A program made the translations under genes and the position numbers. 5,995 nucleotides of DNA from Gammaproteobacteria bacterium (GTDB lineage Bacteria > Pseudomonadota > Gammaproteobacteria > GCA-001735895), in assembly GCA_029882955.1 (NCBI GenBank), contig JAOUJX010000266.1:1-5995 (forward strand), given 5' to 3'. This document shows positions 1 through 5,586 of the stretch, one piece after another (the stretch's first letter is position 1; each line of letters starts with the position of its first letter). The notes beneath the pieces are model-generated. The model saw only the letters and a list, made by a program, of their open reading frames with translations. It searched no databases and was not told where the DNA came from.

Positions 1-718
1 GTCTGGTTTGACCATGGCAGAGCATTTCCGTGACGAAGGTCGCGACGTACTCATGTTCGTCGATAATATTTATCGTTATACCCTGGCAGGTACCGAAGTA
101 TCCGCACTGCTCGGTCGTATGCCGTCGGCGGTAGGTTACCAGCCGACTCTGGCGGAAGAAATGGGCGCACTTCAGGAGCGTATCACTTCCACCAAGACGG
201 GTTCTATCACTTCTTTCCAGGCCGTTTACGTACCTGCGGACGATTTGACCGATCCTTCGCCAGCTACAACCTTTGCTCACCTCGACGCGACGCTGGTACT
301 CTCGCGTCAAATCGCAGAACTGGGCATTTATCCAGCGGTTGATCCGCTCGATTCAACCTCGCGAATTCTAGACCCGAACGTAGTTGGCGCTGAGCACTAC
401 GATACCGCACGTGACGTACAGGGAACTCTGCAGCGTTACAAGGAATTGAAAGACATCATCGCCATTCTGGGTATGGACGAACTGTCTGAAGAGGATAAGC
501 TGGTCGTAACCCGTGCACGTAAAATGCAGCGTTATCTGTCCCAGCCATTCTTCGTTGCGGAAGTATTCACCGGCGCACCCGGTAAATTCGTATCGCTGAA
601 AGATACTATCGCAGGCTTTAAGGCGATCCTGAATGGTGAAATGGATCAGTATCCTGAGCAGGCGTTCTACATGGTCGGTAGCATCGACGAAGTTGCCGAA
701 CGAGCTAAAGAACTTTAA
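1..718 (+). CDS. atpD: ATP synthase F1 subunit beta, C-terminal half (5' end outside window)
   Basis: Catalytic beta subunit of the F1F0 ATP synthase, on the cytoplasmic face of the inner membrane. The reading frame is open from base 2, so the TTG at 8 and ATG at 14 are internal codons and the true start lies upstream. About 238 residues are present, roughly half of the usual 460; the Walker A P-loop is therefore missing. Visible are the Walker B strand ending in Asp (62-64), the conserved Arg four residues later, the ALLGRMPSAVGYQPTLA and TSTKTGSITS blocks, the adenine-site Tyr in GIYPAVDP (329-331), a second nucleotide-site Tyr in EHYDTAR (398-400), and the DELSEED lever at 476-496. Spacing between these motifs equals that of E. 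coli AtpD, where they are D242, R246, Y331, Y354 and 380-386. The C-terminal helical domain is complete and ends at TAA. No defect is seen. It is followed 11 nt later by atpC, as in standard atp operons. Confidence 0.99.
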   Translation, partial: SGLTMAEHFRDEGRDVLMFVDNIYRYTLAGTEVSALLGRMPSAVGYQPTLAEEMGALQERITSTKTGSITSFQAVYVPADDLTDPSPATTFAHLDATLVLSRQIAELGIYPAVDPLDSTSRILDPNVVGAEHYDTARDVQGTLQRYKELKDIIAILGMDELSEEDKLVVTRARKMQRYLSQPFFVAEVFTGAPGKFVSLKDTIAGFKAILNGEMDQYPEQAFYMVGSIDEVAERAKEL

Positions 719-729
719 GGAATAGTCGC

Positions 730-1146
730 ATGGCTAATACCATACAGGTTGATATTGTTAGTGCCGAAGAGCAGATTTTCTCCGGGGCCGCGGAAATGGT
801 GTTCGCACCAGCGGTAATGGGTGAGGTCGGTATCGCGCCGCGTCATACACCCCTGATTTCACCTTTGAAACCAGGCGAAGTACGACTTGATATGGGCGAT
901 GGTAAAGAAGAGTTTTTCTTTATTTCTGGCGGTATACTCGAAGTCCAGCCGCATCTTGTTACGGTGCTCTCAGATACTGCAATCCGAGCGCATGACCTGA
1001 ATGAGGCTGCGGCGCTGGAAGCTAAAAAACGTGCCGAAGACGCATTGGCTGATCAACAGTCGGACCTTGATGTTGCCAAGGCAAAAGCCGAGTTGGCCGC
1101 TGCAGCTGCACAAATTGCTGCGATTCAAAAATGGCGTAAGAAATAG
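730..1146 (+). CDS. atpC: ATP synthase F1 subunit epsilon
   Basis: Central-stalk epsilon subunit, which sits with gamma at the base of F1 and can inhibit ATP hydrolysis through its C-terminal helices. The product has 138 residues, against 139 in E. coli. Residues 1-85 form the beta-sandwich domain, recognisable by VSAEEQIFSG near the start, the GEVGIAPRHTPLISPLKPG block, and SGGILEVQP followed by VTVLSDTAIR. Residues from about 88 to 138 are Ala/Lys/Glu/Asp-rich and fit the two-helix hairpin, here with a conspicuous run of alanines (AELAAAAAQIAAIQ). The ATG is preceded by AAGGAA at 717-722 with a 7-nt spacer; this Shine-Dalgarno overlaps the atpD stop codon, so translation is probably coupled to atpD. 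It is the last gene of the atp operon, since a strong terminator follows 20 nt after its stop. Confidence 0.98.
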   Translation: MANTIQVDIVSAEEQIFSGAAEMVFAPAVMGEVGIAPRHTPLISPLKPGEVRLDMGDGKEEFFFISGGILEVQPHLVTVLSDTAIRAHDLNEAAALEAKKRAEDALADQQSDLDVAKAKAELAAAAAQIAAIQKWRKK

Positions 1147-1149
1147 ATA

Positions 1150-1160
1150 TAACAATTTAT
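1150..1160 (+). repeat. 11-bp word TAACAATTTAT, copy 1 (after atpC)
   Basis: An exact 11-bp direct match to positions 4476-4486. It begins 4 nt after the atpC stop and ends just before the terminator stem. No function is known to me. Confidence 0.35.
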
Positions 1161-1165
1161 TTTGC

Positions 1166-1193
1166 AAAAGGGGGCTTCGGCCTCCTTTTTTTT
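1166..1193 (+). terminator. Intrinsic terminator of the atp operon with C(UUCG)G tetraloop
   Basis: The arms 1166-1175 and 1180-1189 pair over 10 bp with a single G-U pair (1172/1183), closed by C1175-TTCG-G1180, the exceptionally stable UUCG tetraloop. The stem consists of a GC-rich top and four A-T pairs at the base. The base merges into a run of eight T (1186-1193), giving a standard Rho-independent terminator for atpD/atpC transcription. The run of A on the 5' side (1166-1169) also gives the opposite strand a short U-tract, but no minus-strand gene needs it here. Confidence 0.95.
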
Positions 1194-1221
1194 GGTTGTC
1201 TGCATTACACTATCGACTAAT
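1192..1221 (+). promoter_or_regulatory. Weak candidate sigma-70-type promoter for glmU-glmS
   Basis: Because a strong terminator separates atpC from glmU, glmU-glmS should need a promoter within or near 1186-1245. The best pair I find is TTGGTT (1192-1197) and ACTAAT (1216-1221) with an 18-nt spacer. These match the consensus at only 3/6 and 4/6 positions, and the -35 overlaps the terminator T-tract. Another -35 word, TTGTCT at 1196-1201, matches 4/6 but lacks a good partner. The true promoter may be different, or may lie inside atpC. Confidence 0.2.
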
Positions 1222-1232
1222 TTTACAAATTA
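1218..1232. promoter_or_regulatory. AT-rich palindrome in the glmU leader, candidate operator
   Basis: TAATTT (1218-1223) and AAATTA (1227-1232) are perfect inverted repeats around the 3-nt centre TAC. The site ends 13 nt before the glmU start codon and overlaps the weak -10 candidate. Being wholly A/T in its arms, it would be a poor RNA hairpin and is more plausible as a protein site, but AT-rich DNA gives such palindromes by chance fairly often. I cannot assign a regulator. E. coli controls this operon through NagC, but the site does not convincingly match what I recall of the NagC consensus. Confidence 0.3.
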
Positions 1233-1245
1233 AAACGTTAGAGCT

Positions 1246-2616
1246 ATGCCACTCAGTATTATCATACTAGCAGCCGGTCAGGGAACGCGCATGAAGTCTT
1301 CCAGACCGAAGGTATTACACCATCTCGCGGGTAAGCCACTGTTGCAGCATGTCGTGGATGCAAGTCACAGGTTAAACCCCGATCAGATTATTGTAGTTAT
1401 CGGCCATCATGCCGATCAGGTTCGTGAGCAGATGGTCGGTCAGAAGCTGGATTTCATCATTCAGCATGAGCAGCAGGGTACCGGTCATGCAGTGGCGCAG
1501 TGCTTTGGTGTGTTGAACCAGGGCAACGACATTTTAGTGTTATATGGCGATGTACCGATGATTTCCCCGATGACGTTAGAGGTTATGCTGAAAGATACTT
1601 CGGATGACGCTATCAATATATTAAGTTTCATAGCCGAAAATCCAACGGGTTATGGTCGTATTGTCAGGCATGAAAATGACAACGTAATCGCTATTGTTGA
1701 AGAAAAAGACGCTAGTCAGGAACAGAAAGGTATTCAGGAGTCCAATTCCGGCATTATGTATATTTCTGGTAACCATGCCAGAAATCTTGTCGAACGGCTC
1801 GACAATAATAATACCCAGGAAGAATTTTATTTAACTGATGTGGTTAAACATGCGGTTGATTCCGGCTTGAAAGTTTCGGCGACGATCTGCGAAGATACCG
1901 AAGAAGTGCTCGGTGTTAATAACCAGACGCAACTGGCTAAGGTTGAAAGTCTGTTTAGACAGAAGCAGGCGATCAAACTAATGGATGCCGGTGTCAAACT
2001 TTACGATCCGAATCGTATCGATATTCGAGGTTGTTTGCAGGTCGGTAGCGATGTTGAAATCGATATTAACTGCGTTTTTATTGGCGATGTGGTTTTAGGT
2101 GATCATGTTAAAATAGCCGCAAATTGTATTATCGAAAATTCAACAATCGGTTCTTTTAGTCAAATATTTCCTATGACTTCGATCGATACAGCCTTTATCG
2201 GCGAAAAAGTCTCTATCGGCCCTTTCGCACGGGTCAGGCCAGGCACCCAATGCGCTGATGGAGCGAAAATCGGTAATTTTGTCGAGACCAAAAAAGCGCA
2301 AATTGGTGAGGGTAGCAAGATCAACCATCTAAGTTATGTCGGTGATGCAGAGGTTGGCAAGGGCGTTAATATTGGCGCCGGTACGATTACCTGTAACTAC
2401 GATGGCGTAAATAAATTTAAAACGATTATCGAAGACGATGTTTTTGTCGGTTCTGGTACTCAGCTAGTCGCACCGGTAAAGTTAGCCCGGGGAGCCACAG
2501 TTGGTGCGGGTTCTACGATTACTCGCGATACACCGGCCGATCAGTTAACGCTGACGCGCGCCAAACAGTTGACCGTGGCAAAATGGTCTAAACCAGTTAG
2601 AAAAAAACAGGAATAA
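1246..2616 (+). CDS. glmU: Bifunctional UDP-GlcNAc pyrophosphorylase / glucosamine-1-phosphate acetyltransferase
   Basis: Cytoplasmic enzyme performing the last two steps to UDP-GlcNAc: acetylation of glucosamine-1-phosphate with acetyl-CoA, then uridylyl transfer from UTP. The product has 456 residues, the E. coli length. The N-terminal nucleotidyltransferase domain (about 1-226) shows LAAGQGTRM (8-16), Lys22 in RPKVLH, QQGTGHA, YGDVP with the Mg-binding Asp102, NSGIM, and GVNN ending at Asn226. The left-handed beta-helix acetyltransferase domain (about 250-456) shows hexapeptide repeats, PFARVRPG, NFVETKKA, catalytic His361 in NHLSYVGDAEVG, and GAGTITCNYDG. An in-frame TAA at 1231-1233 rules out an upstream start, and the next ATG (1291) would delete part of the nucleotide-binding loop, so 1246 is the start. 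Its Shine-Dalgarno is poor: only AGAG, 2 nt from the ATG, behind an AT-rich leader. It lies 4 nt before glmS. In Pseudomonas a DeoR-type glmR sits between the two genes, but not here. Confidence 0.98.
   Translation: MPLSIIILAAGQGTRMKSSRPKVLHHLAGKPLLQHVVDASHRLNPDQIIVVIGHHADQVREQMVGQKLDFIIQHEQQGTGHAVAQCFGVLNQGNDILVLYGDVPMISPMTLEVMLKDTSDDAINILSFIAENPTGYGRIVRHENDNVIAIVEEKDASQEQKGIQESNSGIMYISGNHARNLVERLDNNNTQEEFYLTDVVKHAVDSGLKVSATICEDTEEVLGVNNQTQLAKVESLFRQKQAIKLMDAGVKLYDPNRIDIRGCLQVGSDVEIDINCVFIGDVVLGDHVKIAANCIIENSTIGSFSQIFPMTSIDTAFIGEKVSIGPFARVRPGTQCADGAKIGNFVETKKAQIGEGSKINHLSYVGDAEVGKGVNIGAGTITCNYDGVNKFKTIIEDDVFVGSGTQLVAPVKLARGATVGAGSTITRDTPADQLTLTRAKQLTVAKWSKPVRKKQE
2609..2612 (+). promoter_or_regulatory. 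glmS Shine-Dalgarno inside the glmU 3' end
   Basis: AGGA lies 8 nt before the glmS ATG and falls within the last two sense codons of glmU (CAG GAA). Ribosomes finishing glmU therefore cover the glmS initiation site, which suggests translational coupling. It also leaves no room for the long leader that in E. coli carries the GlmZ-responsive site, or for a glmS ribozyme. Confidence 0.8.
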
Positions 2617-2620
2617 GTAC

Positions 2621-4441
2621 ATGTGTGGAATAGTCGGTGCAGTCGCGCAACGCGATGTGAGTGCAATCTTAATAGAAGGTTTAAGACGGCTGGAATACCG
2701 AGGTTATGATTCTGCGGGGATTGCTTTAATCGACAGGAATAAACTCGAACGTTTCCGTGCACTGGGCAAGGTTCAGGCGCTTGCGGATAAAATTTCGCCC
2801 GAGCAGGCAGGTAGCACTGGTATAGCACATACGCGATGGGCGACTCATGGTGCGCCTTCGGAAGTCAATGCTCATCCTCATTTTTCGCGAGATCGCATCG
2901 CGCTGGTACACAATGGAATCATTGAGAATTACAAGGAAATTCGGGAAAAACTTTTCGCCGATGGCTATGAGTTTGAATCAGAAACCGATACCGAAACTGT
3001 TGCTCATTTAATCGAAAGTTACTTTGAAGGAGACTTATACTCGGCGGTTCATAAGGCAGTTGGTCAGCTTGAGGGCACCTTTGGGCTTGCAGTTATCGTG
3101 CTTGATGATCCGGATACACTCGTCGCCTGTCGTAAAGGTAGTCCCCTAGTGGTTGGACTGGGTATTCAGGAGAACTTCGTGGCTTCCGATGTTTCGGCTT
3201 TGTTGCCTGTTACCAATCGTTTTATTTATCTCGAAGAAGGCGATCTGGTGGTTATTAATCAGAAGGATTATCAGATATACGGTGCCAACGGTGAGCCCAA
3301 AGAGCTTGAGGTGAACATCACTGAAATGTCGGCTGATTCAATCAGCAAAGGTAGTTACCGGCATTATATGCAGAAGGAAATTCACGAGCAGGCGAACGCT
3401 GTTGCTGAGTGCCTCGAAGGTCGCATCAGCGAGAATGGTGTACTCGATTCGGTTTTTGGCCCCGATTCAGATCGAATATTCAAACAGGTGAAACAGATAC
3501 AAATCGTCGCCTGTGGTACCAGTTATCACGCAGGTTTTGTGGCTAAATACTGGATAGAGGAAATTTTGGGCTTGCCCTGTCAGATAGAAGTCGCCAGCGA
3601 ATTTCGTTACCGAAAATCGGTAGTGCCGCAGGACACGCTGTTCGTCACGCTGTCACAGTCCGGAGAGACCGCCGATACCCTGGCCGCCTTACGAAATCTG
3701 CCATTGGAAGATTATTGCGGCTCTGTGAGTATTTGCAATGTGCCTGAGTCTTCGCTGGTGAGAGAATCGAGTCTGGTTTTGATGACGCGGGCAGGTCCCG
3801 AAATTGGTGTTGCCTCGACCAAGGCATTTACAACGCAATTAGTTTCTATGCTATTGCTCATCGTTTCTATCGGCAAAGCTCGTGGCTTAGACGAGTCGGT
3901 TATAGCCGACATAGTTCATGAATTACGGGAGTTACCGGGACAGATTAGTGAGCTGTTAAAGCTCGATCAACAGATAGAAGCGGTTGCCGAAGATTTTGTC
4001 GATAAGCATCATGCGCTATTCCTGGGCCGTGGTGTGCATTACCCCATCGCGATGGAAGGTGCGCTGAAACTCAAGGAAATTTCATATATTCATGCCGAGG
4101 CTTACCCTGCAGGTGAACTAAAACATGGACCGCTCGCGTTGGTTGATACGGAAATGCCAGTCGTTGTCGTTACACCGAACGATGACCTTCTGGAAAAGCT
4201 ACATTCCAATATGCAGGAAGTCAAAGCCCGCGGCGGTAAGCTTTATGTTTTTGCGCATCAGGGCGCCAAACTCGCAGAGACCGAAGACGATGTGGTCATT
4301 CAAATGAACTGCGAGACACGCTGGACAACGCCAATTTTGTCTACTATTCCATTGCAGCTACTGAGTTATTACGTTGCTGTGCAACGCGGTACCGATGTTG
4401 ATCAGCCACGGAATCTGGCGAAATCGGTGACGGTAGAATAG
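2621..4441 (+). CDS. glmS: Glutamine--fructose-6-phosphate aminotransferase (isomerizing)
   Basis: Cytoplasmic glucosamine-6-phosphate synthase, which commits fructose-6-phosphate and glutamine to amino-sugar synthesis. The product has 606 residues (609 in E. coli). The N-terminal glutaminase domain (about 2-240) begins MCGIVGA, with Cys2 the nucleophile exposed after Met removal, then HTRWATHG with Arg72, HNGII with Asn98-Gly99 of the oxyanion hole, and ESETDTETVAHL. The linker carries RHYMQKEIHEQ (247-257). The first SIS domain shows ACGTSYHAG (Cys298), SQSGET (345-350) and GPEIGVASTKAFT. The second shows EGALKLKEIS with catalytic Glu486, AEAYPAGELKHGPLAL with sugar-ring-opening His502, and the C-terminal tail NLAKSVTVE with Lys601. 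All expected catalytic residues are present and spaced as in E. coli. It lacks the inserts of eukaryotic GFAT. It is almost certainly co-transcribed with glmU. One oddity is Ala258, where the EQP motif usually has Pro. Confidence 0.98.
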   Translation: MCGIVGAVAQRDVSAILIEGLRRLEYRGYDSAGIALIDRNKLERFRALGKVQALADKISPEQAGSTGIAHTRWATHGAPSEVNAHPHFSRDRIALVHNGIIENYKEIREKLFADGYEFESETDTETVAHLIESYFEGDLYSAVHKAVGQLEGTFGLAVIVLDDPDTLVACRKGSPLVVGLGIQENFVASDVSALLPVTNRFIYLEEGDLVVINQKDYQIYGANGEPKELEVNITEMSADSISKGSYRHYMQKEIHEQANAVAECLEGRISENGVLDSVFGPDSDRIFKQVKQIQIVACGTSYHAGFVAKYWIEEILGLPCQIEVASEFRYRKSVVPQDTLFVTLSQSGETADTLAALRNLPLEDYCGSVSICNVPESSLVRESSLVLMTRAGPEIGVASTKAFTTQLVSMLLLIVSIGKARGLDESVIADIVHELRELPGQISELLKLDQQIEAVAEDFVDKHHALFLGRGVHYPIAMEGALKLKEISYIHAEAYPAGELKHGPLALVDTEMPVVVVTPNDDLLEKLHSNMQEVKARGGKLYVFAHQGAKLAETEDDVVIQMNCETRWTTPILSTIPLQLLSYYVAVQRGTDVDQPRNLAKSVTVE

Positions 4442-4442
4442 T

Positions 4443-4475
4443 GGTGTAAAGTCGCTGGTTCACGAGATTTACACC
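4443..4475. repeat. Perfect 8-bp inverted repeat downstream of glmS
   Basis: GGTGTAAA (4443-4450) is mirrored by TTTACACC (4468-4475) across a 17-nt interval. Inside, TCG (4452-4454) can pair with CGA (4463-4465), giving an 8+3 bp interrupted stem with an 8-nt loop. The left arm starts 2 nt after the glmS stop. No T-run follows in either direction, so it is not a classical intrinsic terminator. It could be a weak 3' stabilising hairpin for the glmUS mRNA or a two-half-site operator for the gene at 4516, since its right arm contains the best -35 word (TTTACA). Function is unknown. Confidence 0.5.
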
Positions 4476-4495
4476 TAACAATTTATCACTATTCA
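4468..4495 (+). promoter_or_regulatory. Weak candidate promoter for the dehydrogenase gene
   Basis: TTTACA (4468-4473, 5/6 to the -35 consensus) is followed after 16 nt by TATTCA (4490-4495, 3/6 to the -10). An alternative is TTCACG (4460-4465) with TATCAC (4484-4489), 18 nt apart, each 4/6. Either would give a short leader before the Shine-Dalgarno at 4504. Both are only suggestive; read-through from glmS is also possible because no clear terminator intervenes. Confidence 0.25.
4476..4486 (+). repeat. 11-bp word TAACAATTTAT, copy 2 (after glmS)
   Basis: Second copy of the word at 1150-1160. It abuts the right arm of the inverted repeat and sits between the candidate -35 and -10 elements of the dehydrogenase gene. 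Confidence 0.35.
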
Positions 4496-4515
4496 ACCAA
4501 TTCAGGAAAACTAAT

Positions 4516-5553
4516 ATGAAAGCAGCTGTTTTTTTTCAGCCCGGTGGTCCCGAGCAAATTCAAATTGCGGAAGTTCCCAGGCCTGATGTCGGTCCCGACC
4601 AGGTTCTCATCGAAGTCAAGGCCTGTGCTTTAAACCACTTTGATTTGCTGGTATTGCGAGAAGCTAATCCAGATAGCACCGTATTTCCATTTTGGGGCGG
4701 CGCCGATATCGCAGGGATAATTGCTGAAGTTGGATCGTCGGTTGCTAAATTTAAAAATGGTGATCGGGTTACGGTTAATCCGAGCCTTTATTGTGGTGAC
4801 TGCGAACATTGTATCGGGGGGCAGGAAAGCCAGTGTGATGATTATGGTATTACTGGCGATTCTATTCCCGGTGGCATGGCAGAGTTTATCTCGGTCAATG
4901 CCAGAGATGTGATGTTGCTACCTGAAACGTTATCCTTTGAAGAAGCGGCCGCCGCACCACTGGTGTATCAAACGGCCTGGCGAGCATTGATGTCTCAGGC
5001 TCAAATTCGAGCTGGTGAAGATGTGTTAATTCTGGGAGCTAGTGGTGGTGTTGGTTCAGCCAGCATACAAATTGCGAAATTAGCCGGCGCAAATGTTATC
5101 GCGGTTACCAGTAGCACGGAAAAGGAGGCTTACGCCAGACAAATGGGTGCCGATCATGTGCTTAATCGAACGAAAGGCGATTACTGGTCCGAGTTAGCAG
5201 CATTAACGAATAACCGGGGAGTCGATGTCGTCGTTGAGAATACCGGTGCAGCGACCTGGTCGGATAGTCTGGAAAGCCTGGTTAAAGGTGGTCGCCTTGT
5301 GACTTACGGGCGCACCACCGGATCGATAGCGGAAACCGATATTCGACTTATTTTTTGGCATCATCTGAGGATTATTGGTAGCACGATGGCTAACCGAAAG
5401 GAGTTTGCTCAGGTAATGCGACTGATTTTTAAGGGCAAACTAAAACCGGTGGTCGATAGTGTTTATCCCTTGCAGCAGGCCGGCAGAGCCTATCAGCATT
5501 TGCTCAATGGTGAGCATTTTGGCAAAGTAGTGATCAGTATGGAAGCGGAATAG
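4516..5553 (+). CDS. Zinc-binding medium-chain dehydrogenase/reductase (quinone oxidoreductase-like)
   Basis: Predicted cytoplasmic NAD(P)H-dependent oxidoreductase of the MDR superfamily; substrate unknown. The product has 345 residues, typical length. Residues 1-130 form the GroES-like domain, with KACALNHFDL (35-44), GGADIAG (61-67) and GDRV (82-85). A complete structural-zinc lobe is present: Cys93, Cys96, Cys99 and Cys107 with C-x2-C-x2-C-x7-C spacing. The Rossmann domain carries GASGGVG (174-180) and a second strand ending VTSSTEKE. The lack of an acidic residue there, with Lys nearby, leans toward NADPH, but this is inference. The usual catalytic-zinc ligands seem absent: Asn40 replaces the GxC cysteine, and Ala63-Asp64 replaces the His-Glu of GHE. 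It may therefore be a reductase working without catalytic zinc, like quinone or enoyl reductases, rather than a true alcohol dehydrogenase. AGGA at 4504-4507 with an 8-nt spacer supports the ATG. It lies 74 nt after glmS and is convergent with the next gene. Confidence 0.9.
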   Translation: MKAAVFFQPGGPEQIQIAEVPRPDVGPDQVLIEVKACALNHFDLLVLREANPDSTVFPFWGGADIAGIIAEVGSSVAKFKNGDRVTVNPSLYCGDCEHCIGGQESQCDDYGITGDSIPGGMAEFISVNARDVMLLPETLSFEEAAAAPLVYQTAWRALMSQAQIRAGEDVLILGASGGVGSASIQIAKLAGANVIAVTSSTEKEAYARQMGADHVLNRTKGDYWSELAALTNNRGVDVVVENTGAATWSDSLESLVKGGRLVTYGRTTGSIAETDIRLIFWHHLRIIGSTMANRKEFAQVMRLIFKGKLKPVVDSVYPLQQAGRAYQHLLNGEHFGKVVISMEAE

Positions 5554-5586
5554 AGCCGAAATATGTAACGGTCTTTATCGAGTTTA

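Noticed and set aside
1001..1270. 89-codon open frame on the plus strand overlapping atpC, the terminator and the glmU start
   Set aside because: It is an out-of-frame shadow of atpC that reads through a strong terminator, and its product has no family-like pattern.
2614..2620. Possible glmS ribozyme or GlmZ target upstream of glmS
   Set aside because: Only 4 nt separate glmU and glmS, so there is no room for the ribozyme or for an E. coli-like leader.
2541..2828. Minus-strand open frame across the glmU-glmS junction
   Set aside because: Antisense to two confidently identified genes, with Cys/Arg/His-rich composition typical of spurious frames.
4442..4515. Intrinsic terminator after glmS
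   Set aside because: The inverted repeat has a modest, AT-containing stem, an internal loop and no following T-run, so it is listed as a repeat of unknown function instead.
5122..5128. Strong Shine-Dalgarno-like AAGGAGG inside the dehydrogenase gene
   Set aside because: The nearest downstream ATG is about 14 nt away and would start inside the Rossmann domain; the bases are explained by Lys-Glu codons.
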